Positions 42,855 through 64,000 of a stretch of 64,000 nucleotides of DNA are shown here, in pieces (the first letter of the stretch is position 1; every line of letters starts with the position of its first letter). This DNA comes from Citrus sinensis (taxonomy: Eukaryota; Streptophyta; Magnoliopsida; Sapindales; Rutaceae). The position numbers were made by a program, and so were the translations under genes. The stretch is from assembly GCF_022201045.2 (NCBI RefSeq), contig NC_068561.1:19904501-19968500 (forward strand). Reading direction: 5' to 3'. Under the pieces are notes generated by a model, which saw nothing but the letters and a program-made list of their open reading frames with translations, had not been told where the DNA came from and did not search any database.

Positions 42855-44845
42855 CTATGCCACACGGTCCTTAAAATTCTTGTGCTTATGGTGCTCCTTT
42901 GGTGGCTTGACAATGAGGATCGGACATACAGCATGATGCGCGCAGTAGTCACTTACGCTGCCCAAAAATGCCCTGCCAGTAATAAATTGGATTAAAACTC
43001 TGTCATGATTATTAAAAATATATATGGGTGATTGATAGTTAATAAATAAAGAAAAATCAAGACTTTAAATTTTACTCATACACTATCACTTAAAGACACA
43101 TGACACGAGATTTTTAAAAACTCATAAGAATTCAGATCAAGAGAGGATCTTAACCCAATAAATTAATAGTAGCAATTAATAATTAGATAATCAACAACCA
43201 GAACTTTTATAGACAAATAATAGTAATATTAATTACTCTTGGCGACGGCCAAAATTAATCAGTTTGATGCTCACAATATATTGTATAACACTTAGGTATT
43301 TTAATTAATTGTCAGCACATGTTTACATCACCTCTTAACCTTGCCGAGGCCACGGCTTCCAACAACAAGGAGATCAATGTGCATTTGTTCTACAGCCTGA
43401 CAAATCACATCCCTTGTATCCCCATCAAGAATCAGTGTTTGTGCATTCACCTGCACCATGCATGCATGCAAGTTTTACAATTTAATTTGTACACCACTGG
43501 TATCTAAGGACTGAAAGGAAAACAATTCTGCCATCTCTTGTAAAGTACTAGTAGCTGATATGTGCTGCGTGAATAAGTAGATTAATCCTACTTATTGTAT
43601 AGATTGTAGAAAGGTTTCTTAAATTCTGCTTAGAGCGGGTGAACTTTTTTATTTTTTTGGTTGATGGGAAAGTTTGTTTTTTTTATGCACTAAAAGTATA
43701 TGTACAAAATTAAAATTTGATACGAATTTTTACAATGTTATAAACTGTTATTTTTCACTATGTACAATGCTGCAAACTCAAAAATCAATTTCCAATGTTG
43801 GAAATTCGTACCAATTTTAATGGGGATAAAAAAAATTTCGGATTTAGGTAGTGACTACCATCTTTTCTTTGCACACTTGTAGTGCTCGGGAGCAGTGGCG
43901 GATCTAGAAAAATAATTTACCGGGAGCTAAATTAGATAATAGTAAAATATAAAAAATTAAAATTTTGAATATATAAAATATTTATAATTAGTCTCTACGC
44001 AATTTTATATTTTAAAAATATTATGTAATATGCTCATTATCAATATTATTAAATTTATTATTTCTTATATAAACAATCAAACTATCACGTATCCCAACTG
44101 ATTCCAAAGATGATTCTTCATGAGTTTTATTACTGAAACTATTCGTTCTATTATTATTATATAAACTGGAAGAATTAACCATATTTTTTAGAATAGAAAA
44201 TTTTTGAGTAGTGGGCTATCATTATTTTTAATTAAAATGTATATTTTTATATTTTTTAAAAATTAAAGTTTAAATTTTATGGGGTTTATATTTTATAGTG
44301 ACTATTTTAATAAATTTAATGAGACTAATTACAAAATTAAAAAAATTCTTTTATTTTTAAATTTTTTTTTTGGCCAGTGGGGGCTTGTGCCCCCACTGGT
44401 CATGTGCTGCATCCGCCTTTGCTCGGGAGAGTAGAGCTGCAGAACTTTGTTCTTCGGCTTTCTTGACATTTTCCACCAAAGTAGACGTTGCATAAAACGC
44501 TGTCAATTAATTAATTATCGGCTTTCATCTCCGCCAATTATGAATAAAAGGATTCCATATCGACAAGCATAATTTAATTATTTGCTAACCTGCACCAGCG
44601 GGGATAAAAGGCTGCTGAGCATGAACAATTGTCAGGACGTTGCTGCCACTGCTGGCTTCCGGCGTAATGTCGGTGATGACATAAAGATTATCAAGAGCCC
44701 ATTTAAGTGCATAAAAACTCTCTGCACTTTCATCAATAGCCACCATCACCTTCATCTTCTTCTTGTTTTTCCTGATCATCGTCACCTCTTCCTCTTTTGC
44801 TTGCAGCACTGCTGACCCTGAACCTGCAATTGTATCTTTCTCCAT
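42855..44845 (-). pseudogene. Universal stress protein, copy 2, disrupted by a hAT insertion in exon 2
   Basis: Minus-strand exons 44590..44845, 43859..44499, 43332..43450 and 42855..42972 match copies 1 and 3 in size and phase once the insert in exon 2 is ignored: 641 bp minus 537 bp of element plus target duplication leaves exactly 104 bp, the exon 2 length of the other copies. Read straight through, the frame hits a TAA inside the element soon after the first exon 2 half, before the ATP-binding loop. The remaining exons are intact, including Gly-Ser-Arg-Gly-Leu-Gly, so the insertion is recent or the element is sometimes spliced out. Without the insert the protein would be 198 aa. Intron 1 is only 90 bp and has no tRNA. 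Confidence 0.88.
43893..44421. mobile_element. Non-autonomous hAT element in USP copy 2 exon 2, 529 bp
   Basis: It is flanked by a perfect 8-bp duplication of exon sequence, CTCGGGAG, at 43885-43892 and 44422-44429. The ends are CAGTGGCGGATCTAG and, as reverse complement, CAAAGGCGGATGCAG (11 of 15 match). Near the right end is a hairpin made from CCAGTGGGGGC and GCCCCCACTGG. The interior is AT-rich with no transposase. CAGTGGCGGA-type ends are common in plant hAT families. Confidence 0.93.
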
Positions 44846-45875
44846 ATATACCCAATTCTTTTAATTCTCTCTCTCTCTCTCTCTCTCTCTCGATCAGACA
44901 ACATGAACCGTCTCAACATAGAGTAGTAAGCAAGTAAGTAACCAATTACTTTTTATAGAAATAAAAACGTGATGGCTTTTGTCTTTCTCTGTAAAAGGAG
45001 ATGAAAATGAGGTGTTACGTGTAAGTAATTATTTGGGCAATATGGAGATTTAATTTAGCTGGTCCACCTGGCATCCGAGCAAACGAAAGTTCCAATTGCA
45101 GCATGCAAAGTTTTGTTTCATTGAGTAACAAGATTTGCATGCATCCCAAATCTTTTGTTCTTTCCCCCCCACAAATGATATATACTAGTATACTTATCCC
45201 ATTTGGACTATATAGATCCATAAGTCGTATTACATAATCGGCAGATCAGCCTAGGTAAGAGATAATCCATTTTGCTTAATTGATCACGGATTCAAGAGAG
45301 AGTACATTTTGCTCAATTTATCACGGATTCAAGTGTAGAGGATACGTTTAATTAAGGATAAATATTTATTCAATTCCTATATTTTAAAAAATATCTCAAG
45401 ATATTTATTTTGATATTTTCACCCTTATTTTTTTTTTACCGTTACAATAATAATACCCTCACTATGATCTTAAAGAGCATTAATTAATTTATCCATCAAA
45501 ATTTTAATTAGCGATTGATTAATAATTACCAATCTAATATCCTTACGACGGTTTTTCTGATAATCAATTATAAATAAATTAATAACAACCAATTTAAAGC
45601 CACATTTAACACTATGTAAGGACAAAACCATTCTTGCAAGGGTGTTATATAAAAGCAAATAAAATAAAGGTAAAAATATCACATATTTAATAATAGGGGT
45701 GTCTTGAGATATTTTTTAAAATATAAAAATTAAATGAACATTTAACTCAAAGTATAAAGACTAAACAAACATCTATCTTTTAATTAATCTGGGACGGGAT
45801 TGGGAATGATTAAGGTGCAATATAATTGGATTAAAAAATGCACAAAGACATCCATACCATATATAACATAAAATA
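44846..45875. other. USP copy 2 upstream region and spacer
   Basis: A (TC)n run at 44868-44891 lies in the probable leader. The conserved promoter module is at 45016-45109. Beyond it the sequence is AT-rich without a recognised gene. Confidence 0.4.
45016..45109 (-). promoter_or_regulatory. Conserved USP promoter module, copy 2
   Basis: TACGTGTAAGT at 45016-45026 keeps the ACGTG core. GGCATCCGAGCAAACG and TTCCAATTGCAGCATGCAAA at 45070-45109 correspond to the module of copies 1 and 3, although this gene is now broken. Confidence 0.6.
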
Positions 45876-48800
45876 GGACCCAGATCCTCTCCTAGGCTCT
45901 TTCTCTTCTAGTCCTCCTAAACTTTTAAAGATCCGTTGAATGAAATTGAGTGGCTGAAATTTTGTTTTAATTAATTCTTATTTAAAGAGACATCTAAGGT
46001 CACGTGATTGTTGTAATTTTTTCCCTCACATCTCTCTCTACATTCACGCCCATCTCCAGCAAATTGAAAAACAAAAAATAAAAAAACAAAAACACATGCT
46101 GGAGAAACGAAATCAACAATAATGTTTGTTCTAATTAATTTCATTCTTTTCGTCTCTTCTCTTTTTGTGTTGACGTTGATCTCCAACAAATTGAAAATTA
46201 AAAAAAAAAGTCTGAATAAAGATGGTTAGGAACATGGGTGCGGGAGGCTAAGGGACAATGATGATGATTACGGGGTCTAGGCTATATAGTATCAAACAAC
46301 TTTTGTTCGATCAAGGAGTAGAGATAGAAATGAGCTAATAGTTTTGTTTCATAGTATTTTGTTTTGGGTGAGATGTAAATCGAAAGGGATTGACGTGTTC
46401 AATGGAAAAAACGATCAGAAAAGTGTAAGAAAAGCTGAGAAGTTAGGATGTTAGAGATTGCCCTCCAAGTGTTTGTAGATGTTGAGAAGATTTGCTGGAG
46501 GGGAAATGCACAATTTTCAAATTTTTGAGTAGTTAGTGTATGAAAAATGCTTTTGGAGAAGTTAATGGGGATTATTGCTCATTTGTTGTAGTATGATATA
46601 TAATGCTAATTATATTGCTCTCTTTTACTGAATATTGTTGTTTTGCTCATTTCAACAATATTATATATAGCAATAAAGGTCGATTGTGCTCACAGTTCAT
46701 ATGAATGTATTTTGAAGATGTTATAGATGTAATACCCTATGAAGTCCTTCTATACTATATGAGGGTTGCTCACATCTTATGTTTTTAACATGTATAAATG
46801 GTTGCTCTCTTAAGATAGCTGAGAATCTTGACGTTGTGAGGGGCATACCAATCAAGAGAATGATGATTGAGACGATTCTCCATATTGTGAAATCAAGAAC
46901 ACCCATGTTGGAATTAGTTTTGTAGAATCTACATGGCCGTCAAAGAAGAAAGAGAAGTATGATCAGGATTCGTTAGTTAAAGACCATAATGAACTTTGCT
47001 TAGTTCAATTAGGACAAATGTTTTCTTGTGTCTTATTGTAATTTACATATAAAATCTTATTTAGTATCTTTTTATATGAATTTTGACAAAGGTTATTAGG
47101 TTTAGAAAGGATTTTATTTTTTATTAGTTATTGAGGACTAGAACATACTACGAATAAGGGAGTAATTCTATAGTCATAAGCAACTAGATAAGGATGGCTT
47201 GGAATACACAAGTATTCTTTTGTCATGCATTTATGAATCTCTTTAGTCACACGCCTTTAAGCATTTGTGAATCTCTTTAGTCACACAACTTTACTGATGG
47301 AGAAGTTTTAGAATTTATTAATTGTTTACACCCTTCATGCTTATATAAATACATTCACTCTCTTCACATCATTGCCATGCTTTTATAAATACAAATGTCC
47401 TATTTTTGACATTATTAATTTGAGTTCCAGCAGTTTGAGGCACTAATTCCTTTTTACATAAAGTACTATTCCACTGAAACTTGCAATTTAATACATAGAA
47501 GATAATTTTTCTATAAAGCCTATCATGACAATTCCACTTAAACTTGTAATTTTTTTATTATAAAGCAATGAAATTGATTATAAATCATTTAATACAATAT
47601 ATAAAGCATGTGTAAAGTATTAGAGGAAACTATAGTGTATATAATACAATTAAATTCCCCAATTAATATATATACACTATTGTATACTCTATAGGTGAAC
47701 GTCATTAATGTATACATTATTGTATACCAATTAATATGTATACACTATTGTATACCAATTAATTTCCTCAATCTCTCAAACTTCTCCGGTAATATTGTTA
47801 ATAAAATTAGTTTATATTTCTAGTTTATTACAAGTTGTTGGTATTAATAAATGTTTAATTCAGCTTGTATATCACATGTAGGCACCTACACACTTGTTTC
47901 ATATGATAAACAATACTCCTTGTTCATCAGTTGATTATCATCTTTATTCGGTAAGTAAATTTAATCTAATTATTCTTTGTAAAAAAAGTAATGTCTATAA
48001 TTTAGTAGGATGAATTGTTAAATTATGTTACAATGACTTTATGTAGTTGGAATTTCAAAATTGCAAGTTGTCTAATTCAATGTCCAATACAACACCATTG
48101 ATGCATCATGAAGAATTTTAACGAACAAATGTTTAGGAATTGTTTCAACAAAATAGCACGAGTTTTCACCCTCAATTGCAATTCAACAAACTAAATTAGT
48201 ATTATTACTTCACAAATTGCTGCTATTGAGCATATAATTGTGTAGCAACAATTTTGCTTTTATTTAGCTATTTTTTGGGGTTTATAGTTGTTATTTTGTT
48301 GTTCTTTTGGGTTTGGAGCTGTTGTTTGTTGTTTTTTTTTATTGTTTCTCCTTTTTATATTGTTTTTTGTTTTTCTACTATTTTCTTTTTTTGTTGGTTG
48401 CTATTTTTTGATGTTTGCTTTTTCTACTGGTTGTTGTTTTTTACTATTTACTGTTATTTGCTAGTTGTTGTTTTTATGCTAGTTTTTTTTTGTTGTTTGC
48501 TATTTTTTGTTGTTTGCTATTTTTTTGTTGTTTGATGTTTTCTGGCTTCTATAGTTACTGCAGTTGTTGTTTGCTTGATGTTTTGAATTCTTTAGCTATT
48601 GTATTTTTACTACTCTGATTCGAAATAAATGATACCCCAAATAACAACTTTGTAATTAAACAAAATCAAAAGTTAAACTAAATAAAGGAAGGTATAACAT
48701 CATATATCAATTGGAAAAGCAGACATTTTCATTTCAAGGGACATCCAAAGCCCCTTTAGAACAATTACAATAATAACGTACATCACAACACTTGGAGCCA

Positions 48801-49601
48801 ATCTTATCAAAATTTACAATGAGAAAATTAGCATTATATATCATACTACAACAAATGAGCGATAATCCCCATTAACTTCTCCAAATGCATTTTCCATACA
48901 CTAACTACTCAAAAATTTGAAAATTGTGCATTTCCCCTCCAGCAAGCATTCTCAACATCTACAGCCAATTTCGTTCAGCCATTTCGTCAAACACTTGGAG
49001 GGCAATCTCCAACATCCTAACTTCTCAGCTTTTCTTACACTTTTCTGATCACTTCTTTCATCGAACATGTCAATCCATTTCGATGTACATTTGCCCTAAA
49101 ACAAAATACTACGAAACAAAACTATTAGCTCATATCTATCTCTACTCCTCGATCGAACAAAAGCTGTTTGATACTATATAGCCTAGACCCCGTAATCATC
49201 ATCATCGTCCCTCAGCCTCCCGCACCCATGTTCCTAACCATCTTTATTCAGACATTTTTTTAATTTTCAATTTACTGGAGATCAACGTCAATATAGAAAG
49301 AGAAGAGACGAAAAGAATTAAATTAACTAGAACAAACATTATTGTCGATTTCGTTTCTCCAGCGTGTGCTTTTGTTTTGTTTTTTTTTGTTTTTTACAAT
49401 TTGCTGGAGATGGGCGTGAATGTAGAGAGAGATGTGAGGGAAAAAAATTACAATAATCACATGACCTTAGATGTCTTTTTAAATAAGAACTAATTAAAAC
49501 AAAATCTCAAGTCATTCAATTTCATTAATAACACATGTCAGTAGATTTTTAAAAGTTTAGGAGGGCTAGAAAAGAAAGAGCCTAGGAGAGGATCTGAATC
49601 C
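45876..49601. mobile_element. 3.7-kb foldback element with about 740-bp inverted arms
   Basis: The left arm 45876-46614 and right arm 48827-49601 are inverted copies of each other with high similarity over their whole length. They start GGACCCAGATCCTCTCC on the left and, as reverse complement, GGATTCAGATCCTCTCC on the right. The interior (46615-48826) is AT-rich, with a T-rich tract of TTGTTGTTT-like units at 48250-48620, and has no recognisable gene. No convincing flanking duplication was found. Long inverted ends suggest a non-autonomous Mutator-type or foldback transposon. Confidence 0.85.
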
Positions 49602-49862
49602 TTGTATCAAATAGTTCCTCAATTAATTCCAATTCTTCTATTTTTATTTGTATTTTCATTTCTGACAAACTCAATTAATTCCTATTAGAACGACTGGAAT
49701 GCGCTTTAGTCTCAACCAACTTTCACTTTCCTCTCATACTGGCGGTTAAAACTCAACATTAAGGGGTAGATTGGTCATTGAACTATTATTGCGACAACTG
49801 GTCGAAGTTCCTAGAGCGTTGGCTTTTAGCAGCATCGCCATGGATCCACAGTGATCGTTTGT

Positions 49863-49935
49863 TCAGAGCTGAAAAATACTTTGCTATGCGATAATTATTG
49901 ATCACACAGAAATCATCTAGTTAGTTTGCTTTTTA
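49863..49935. repeat. Duplicated 3' flank of USP copy 3
   Basis: This matches 39718-39790 downstream of USP copy 1 (shared TTTGCTATG, GATAATTA and AGTTTGC blocks). It marks the downstream limit of the USP duplication unit. Confidence 0.6.
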
Positions 49936-50261
49936 CAACTCTAAAATATATAAAGATCACTCAGTAAATTGAGTGTCTTCTTTATTTTCTTTTAATTTTC
50001 TATTTATATTTATCTTAATTACATGAGGAAGAATGAAACTTAAAGTTGATAGAAAATCACCCAACAGAAGATTATCCAAAAACAAGAAAAGTCTCAAAAA
50101 TAGAACCATGTAAATCGATCCAAATCACTCATTATTACAGAAAATAGAGACACATTTATCTGCTGCATGCACAAACAAAGACAATATATTCTTCTGATAT
50201 TACAAACTTTTTATTCTTCTTATATCACAAACTTTGTCTCTATATCATAGTCCTTACGGAG

Positions 50262-50905
50262 CTACTGCTTAGTATGGTGCTGCTTTGGCGGTGGCTTGAC
50301 GATGATGATCGGACACTGGACATGATGTGCACAGTAGTCACTTACACTACCCAATAATGCCCTGCCAAGTGTCGATCACAGTAAATAATCAACAAGCCAG
50401 AAAATTTATGCACAAATTACAATGACCAAAATGTCGGATGAAATACTCAAAAGTGTGTATGATGCTCACATGTCACAACTGAGATTATCAGGTAAAGCTC
50501 AGATTCTCAGGTATTCATATTAACACCTTGTTTTTTTCCATTAACTATAACCCTATGGTGTTAACGTGAAATATCACAAAATTGACATTTAGAACTCTCA
50601 TATCCAAGAATTTCTACGGCATTACATATATGTGTATATTTATATAAATAATTGTCACCTTTTAATCTTGCCGAGGCCACGGCTTCCTACAACAAGGAGG
50701 TCCATATGCACTTGTTCTGCAGCCTGACATATCATGTCCTTTGGATCCCCAGTAAGAACCAGTGTTTCTGCTTTCACCTGCACCACACAAGTTATCAGTA
50801 ATAGTACACTGCCCACATATAAATACCAAATTTAATGAAATTTAATTTAATTAATTTTGTTTGCTGGTTGCATAATGTTACGGTACAGCTAGCTCACATA
50901 GTCAT

Positions 50906-50942
<37 letters not shown>

Positions 50943-51395
50943 ATGCAGCCTGAGTAAGTTCATTAATGCTACTAATCGTATCCGAAGGGTTTCTTAATTA
51001 AATTCTGCTCAGTGCTAAATTTTTTTTAATTTATAAGTGAGAGTGTCTCTAATCACAAAAAGTTTATTGCTAGTTAAAGTAGACATGTACTGTAATTTGT
51101 AAGTTACATTCTTATCCTTGCATATTTGCAGTGCTCGCGAGAGAAGGGCTGCAGAATTCTCCTCTTGAGCTTTCCTGATAGATTGCTCCACCGAAGATGT
51201 TGCATAAAATGCTGTCAAAAATTTAATTTAGTCTTCATTTCACAGCCAAAATATCAAAATCATTCACTTCTGCATGCAATGCAACCAACAGTTGGTTCGA
51301 AGTAACACCTATACTCACTTTAAAGTTTTGTATTGCTGAACAAACAATAAATAAAAGTTAGATGAGTTTGATCAACGCGCTGGAGTAGCTCAGTT

Positions 51396-51428
<33 letters not shown>

Positions 51429-51814
51429 AAGGTTCAAGCCCTTCCTCTAGCGGGGTTTTAAGTTTCATTTTACCATTAGCACATCCAAAAATATTTTCCA
51501 CAATATTACAAAGTAAAAAAAAAAATCTTGGTAAACAGATCACCTGCACCGCCAGGTCCGGCAGGGAAGACAAAGTGCTGAAAGGGCTGCTGAACATGAA
51601 CAAGTGTGACCGTGCCGGCGCCGCGGTCGCTGGTTCCCGGCGTTACGGCGCCTGTGATACCAAAAAGATTATCAAGTGCCCATTTGAGTGCATAGAAACT
51701 CTCTCCACTTTCGTCAAGCGCCACCATCACCTTCATCTCATTCTTCCCCATCATCTCCTCCCCTTCTTCTTTTGTTCGCTGCATCGCTAATCCTGCACCC
51801 TCCACCGCCTCCAT
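50262..51814 (-). CDS. Universal stress protein (USP-A domain), copy 3
   Basis: Minus-strand exons 51544..51814, 51108..51211, 50659..50777 and 50262..50361 give 594 nt, 197 aa. Exons 2 and 3 have exactly the lengths found in copies 1 and 2 (104 and 119 bp). The start is the ATG at 51814, since the upstream in-frame triplet at 51826 is TTG. The USP strand Val-Met-Val-Ala-Leu-Asp-Glu-Ser and the ATP-binding Gly-x2-Gly-x9-Gly-Ser motif are intact. The Pro-rich C-terminus ends His-His-Thr-Lys-Gln. Intron 1 (332 bp) contains an intact tRNA-Asn gene on the opposite strand. An (AC)n run at about 50909-50931 lies in intron 2. Role as for copy 1: ATP-binding plant stress protein; the exact pathway is unknown. 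Confidence 0.92.
51379..51452 (+). tRNA. tRNA-Asn(GTT), intact, 74 nt
   Basis: The acceptor GCTGGAG pairs with CTCTAGC (one G-U), the discriminator is G, anticodon GTT lies at 51413-51415, and the T-stem GAAGG pairs perfectly with CCTTC around TTCAAGC. Box A (TAGCTCAGTTGG) and box B (GGTTCAAGCCC) are present, and TTTT follows within a few bases as a polymerase III stop. It lies antisense inside intron 1 of USP copy 3 and so is transcribed against the USP gene. Confidence 0.95.
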
Positions 51815-51994
51815 CGCCAAATTCAATTGCTATCACTATCAGTAGACCTCACGTATTTGAATATTCGATTACAATTTTACAATTTTTCTTTTATACATTG
51901 AACATGATATTTATTTATTTATAATTATTATATATGGTGTTTTTGTTAAGAAATTCTTGTTTTGTTGTGAGGAAAAGTTTAAGAGTGAAGGTGG

Positions 51995-52083
51995 TACGTG
52001 GAAGTACGGTAACAGATCATGAAACTTCAGCCGGGACATATGGCGTCCATGCAAATGAAATCTTCCAATTGCAGCATGCAAAA
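51995..52083 (-). promoter_or_regulatory. Conserved USP promoter module, copy 3
   Basis: TACGTGGAAGT at 51995-52005 is identical to copy 1. GGCGTCCATGCAAATG with TTCCAATTGCAGCATGCAAA follows at about 52042-52083, 180-270 bp upstream of the ATG. The surrounding DNA has diverged, which suggests selection on the motifs. Confidence 0.6.
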
Positions 52084-53426
52084 GGCATCTACCATACTAA
52101 TATATAATTATTCATTTAACATTTACCGAAATCTCTTATATAAAGTGATGGCGCAGTCTGAATCTTTATGCTATTTTACAATATTTTTATCGAAAAACTA
52201 ATTCCATAATATGTCCAAAGGAGGACTAAAAATTTTTATTCACATGGATTTGTAGTAAAATTTTATTCTAAAAAGTGTTAAATTTAGATTTAAATTTCGC
52301 ACTGAGCTGAATTTAAAAATATGTAATTAGTAGATATTAGATGAAGATATATTGCTATAACGTACACATGTAAACCAATCAATTAGAATGATACAATGTA
52401 AAACCAAAGAGTAAAAGGAAGGATAAGTCAAAAATTAACCAAAAACAATTAAAAAAAAAGTGATTAATCCTTTAAAAAAGTTCTGAATGATAATATATGG
52501 GCCTTCTTGCCGGCCCAGGGGTGTATTTTCCAGTCCATTAGATAATCCGACAATCCGTTGTCGTTTGATAGGCATTTACATTTTACAGTGATGATGCATG
52601 TGGTTGGTTATGTATATATCCGTAAAACTTCAATCATCAAATATGTAATTCCTTTAAACCAAAAAAAAAAAAAAAAAAATTTCATTTTCAGTTTAGAGAA
52701 ATTTGCCCATTTTACCTTACAAAAAATACTTGCCAAATAAAAGCATTATTCAATCAATATGACTATGAAATATTTAATCAAACTTTTCAATTTTCACTCA
52801 TCCGAAAGCATTTCAACAAAAAATAATAATAATTTATGTATGCAATAAAAGTTCCTTGATCACTAGAGGATAAATTAAGATAAAAATGAATCTACAAAAC
52901 GTTTTAATCAAGCAAAGGCGTGCTATAACAAAAAAATATATAATTTACAGGTCACAAGAAAAAAAAAGGATCGAAAAAAGGTAAAACGCAGAAACCAGTA
53001 GTCATCCTGTACTAGGAAAGCAGGGGACAGTGTGTCACCGACCTCAATCAGTCACTCCGCACGCACGTGACCCAATCAAGCCGCCACGTAACAATATCGT
53101 ACGTCACCTAACACAATATCCCACATGGCTTATTCTGAATGGCCGCTTCTACGCTTGAGAGACAAGATCTGAAATTCTTATTTCCAAAATTACCCTTCGA
53201 GTTTTTTCAAGTTGACAATTACGTCCATCATCAAAGTAAATCCCTCTCTCTCTCTCTTTTCTCTTCCTCGTCACCCTCACCTTACAGTGCCCCCCGCTTC
53301 CCTTCTCTTCTCTTCTCTTATATTACTCTGTCTTTTCATTTTCTTCCTTCTTACACAAATTGACAATACTGCCATTCCGATAAATCTCCTCGCTTCTCGA
53401 CTTTTCGATTTAGCGATCGGACGGTC
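52084..53426. other. Intergenic spacer between USP copy 3 and the UBP12 gene
   Basis: AT-rich sequence with a poly-A run near 52660. No gene is seen. The last 400 bp hold the UBP12 promoter and CT-rich leader (CT tracts at 53239-53320). Confidence 0.45.
53064..53106 (+). promoter_or_regulatory. ACGT-core cluster in the UBP12 promoter (includes G-box)
   Basis: CACGTG at 53064-53069, CACGTA at 53085-53090 and TACGTCA at 53100-53106 give three bZIP/bHLH-type ACGT cores within about 40 bp, some 320-360 bp upstream of the ATG and just upstream of a CT-rich leader. Occupancy is not shown by sequence. Confidence 0.5.

Positions 53427-64000
<10,574 letters not shown>

Noticed and set aside
48254-48618. 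Hydrophobic Phe/Leu/Cys-rich open frames
   Set aside because: They are translations of a T-rich TTGTTG-like low-complexity tract inside the foldback element.

Overview
This is a nuclear plant genome window. Genes have many short GT-AG introns, long AT-rich spacers, microsatellites, MITE, hAT and Mutator remnants, and plant-type nuclear tRNA-Asn genes. The protein families (P-class PPR, FAR1-type DNA-binding domain, HPCA1-type LRR receptor kinase, UBP12/13) indicate a flowering plant. A woody eudicot such as Citrus is my impression, but the sequence alone does not fix the genus. All coordinates come from reading by eye. Most splice sites were checked by reading-frame phase across the junction.

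Layout. 0-12 kb: two tandem PPR genes (69-2094 and 9719-11983) separated by a spacer full of transposons. The spacer holds a foldback MITE, two hAT elements with target-site duplications, a chimeric cystatin/EFL1 pseudogene, and a Mutator-like element (MULE) carrying a broken FAR1-like gene. 12.6-14.2 kb: a four-exon N6AMT2/EFM5-type methyltransferase. 16-23.2 kb: a rhomboid protease with a C-terminal UBA domain (RBL15 type), with a PIF-like MITE in one intron. 23.7-27 kb, minus strand: a zinc-knuckle (CCHC) protein with three copies of an unnamed N-terminal motif. 27-34.9 kb is gene-poor: MITEs nested three deep, a Ulp1-bearing MULE remnant with a palindromic minisatellite, and two copies of a small palindrome-within-palindrome MITE. 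34.9-39.6 kb: a complete HPCA1-type LRR receptor kinase (19 exons). 40-52 kb: three tandem minus-strand universal stress protein (USP) genes. The middle USP is broken by a hAT insertion in exon 2. Copies 1 and 3 carry an antisense tRNA-Asn(GTT) gene in intron 1. A 3.7-kb foldback element lies between copies 2 and 3. 53.4 kb to the end: UBP12/13-type ubiquitin-specific protease, with 27 exons seen; it runs off the right edge.

Nothing here forms an operon. The organising themes are local duplication (PPR pair, USP trio with tRNA, small intragenic duplications) and transposon insertion into or next to genes. The observations most worth pursuing are the tRNA-Asn genes nested antisense in USP introns, the conserved promoter module of the three USP copies, the hAT knockout of the middle USP, the palindromic minisatellite, and the palindrome-within-palindrome MITE family.
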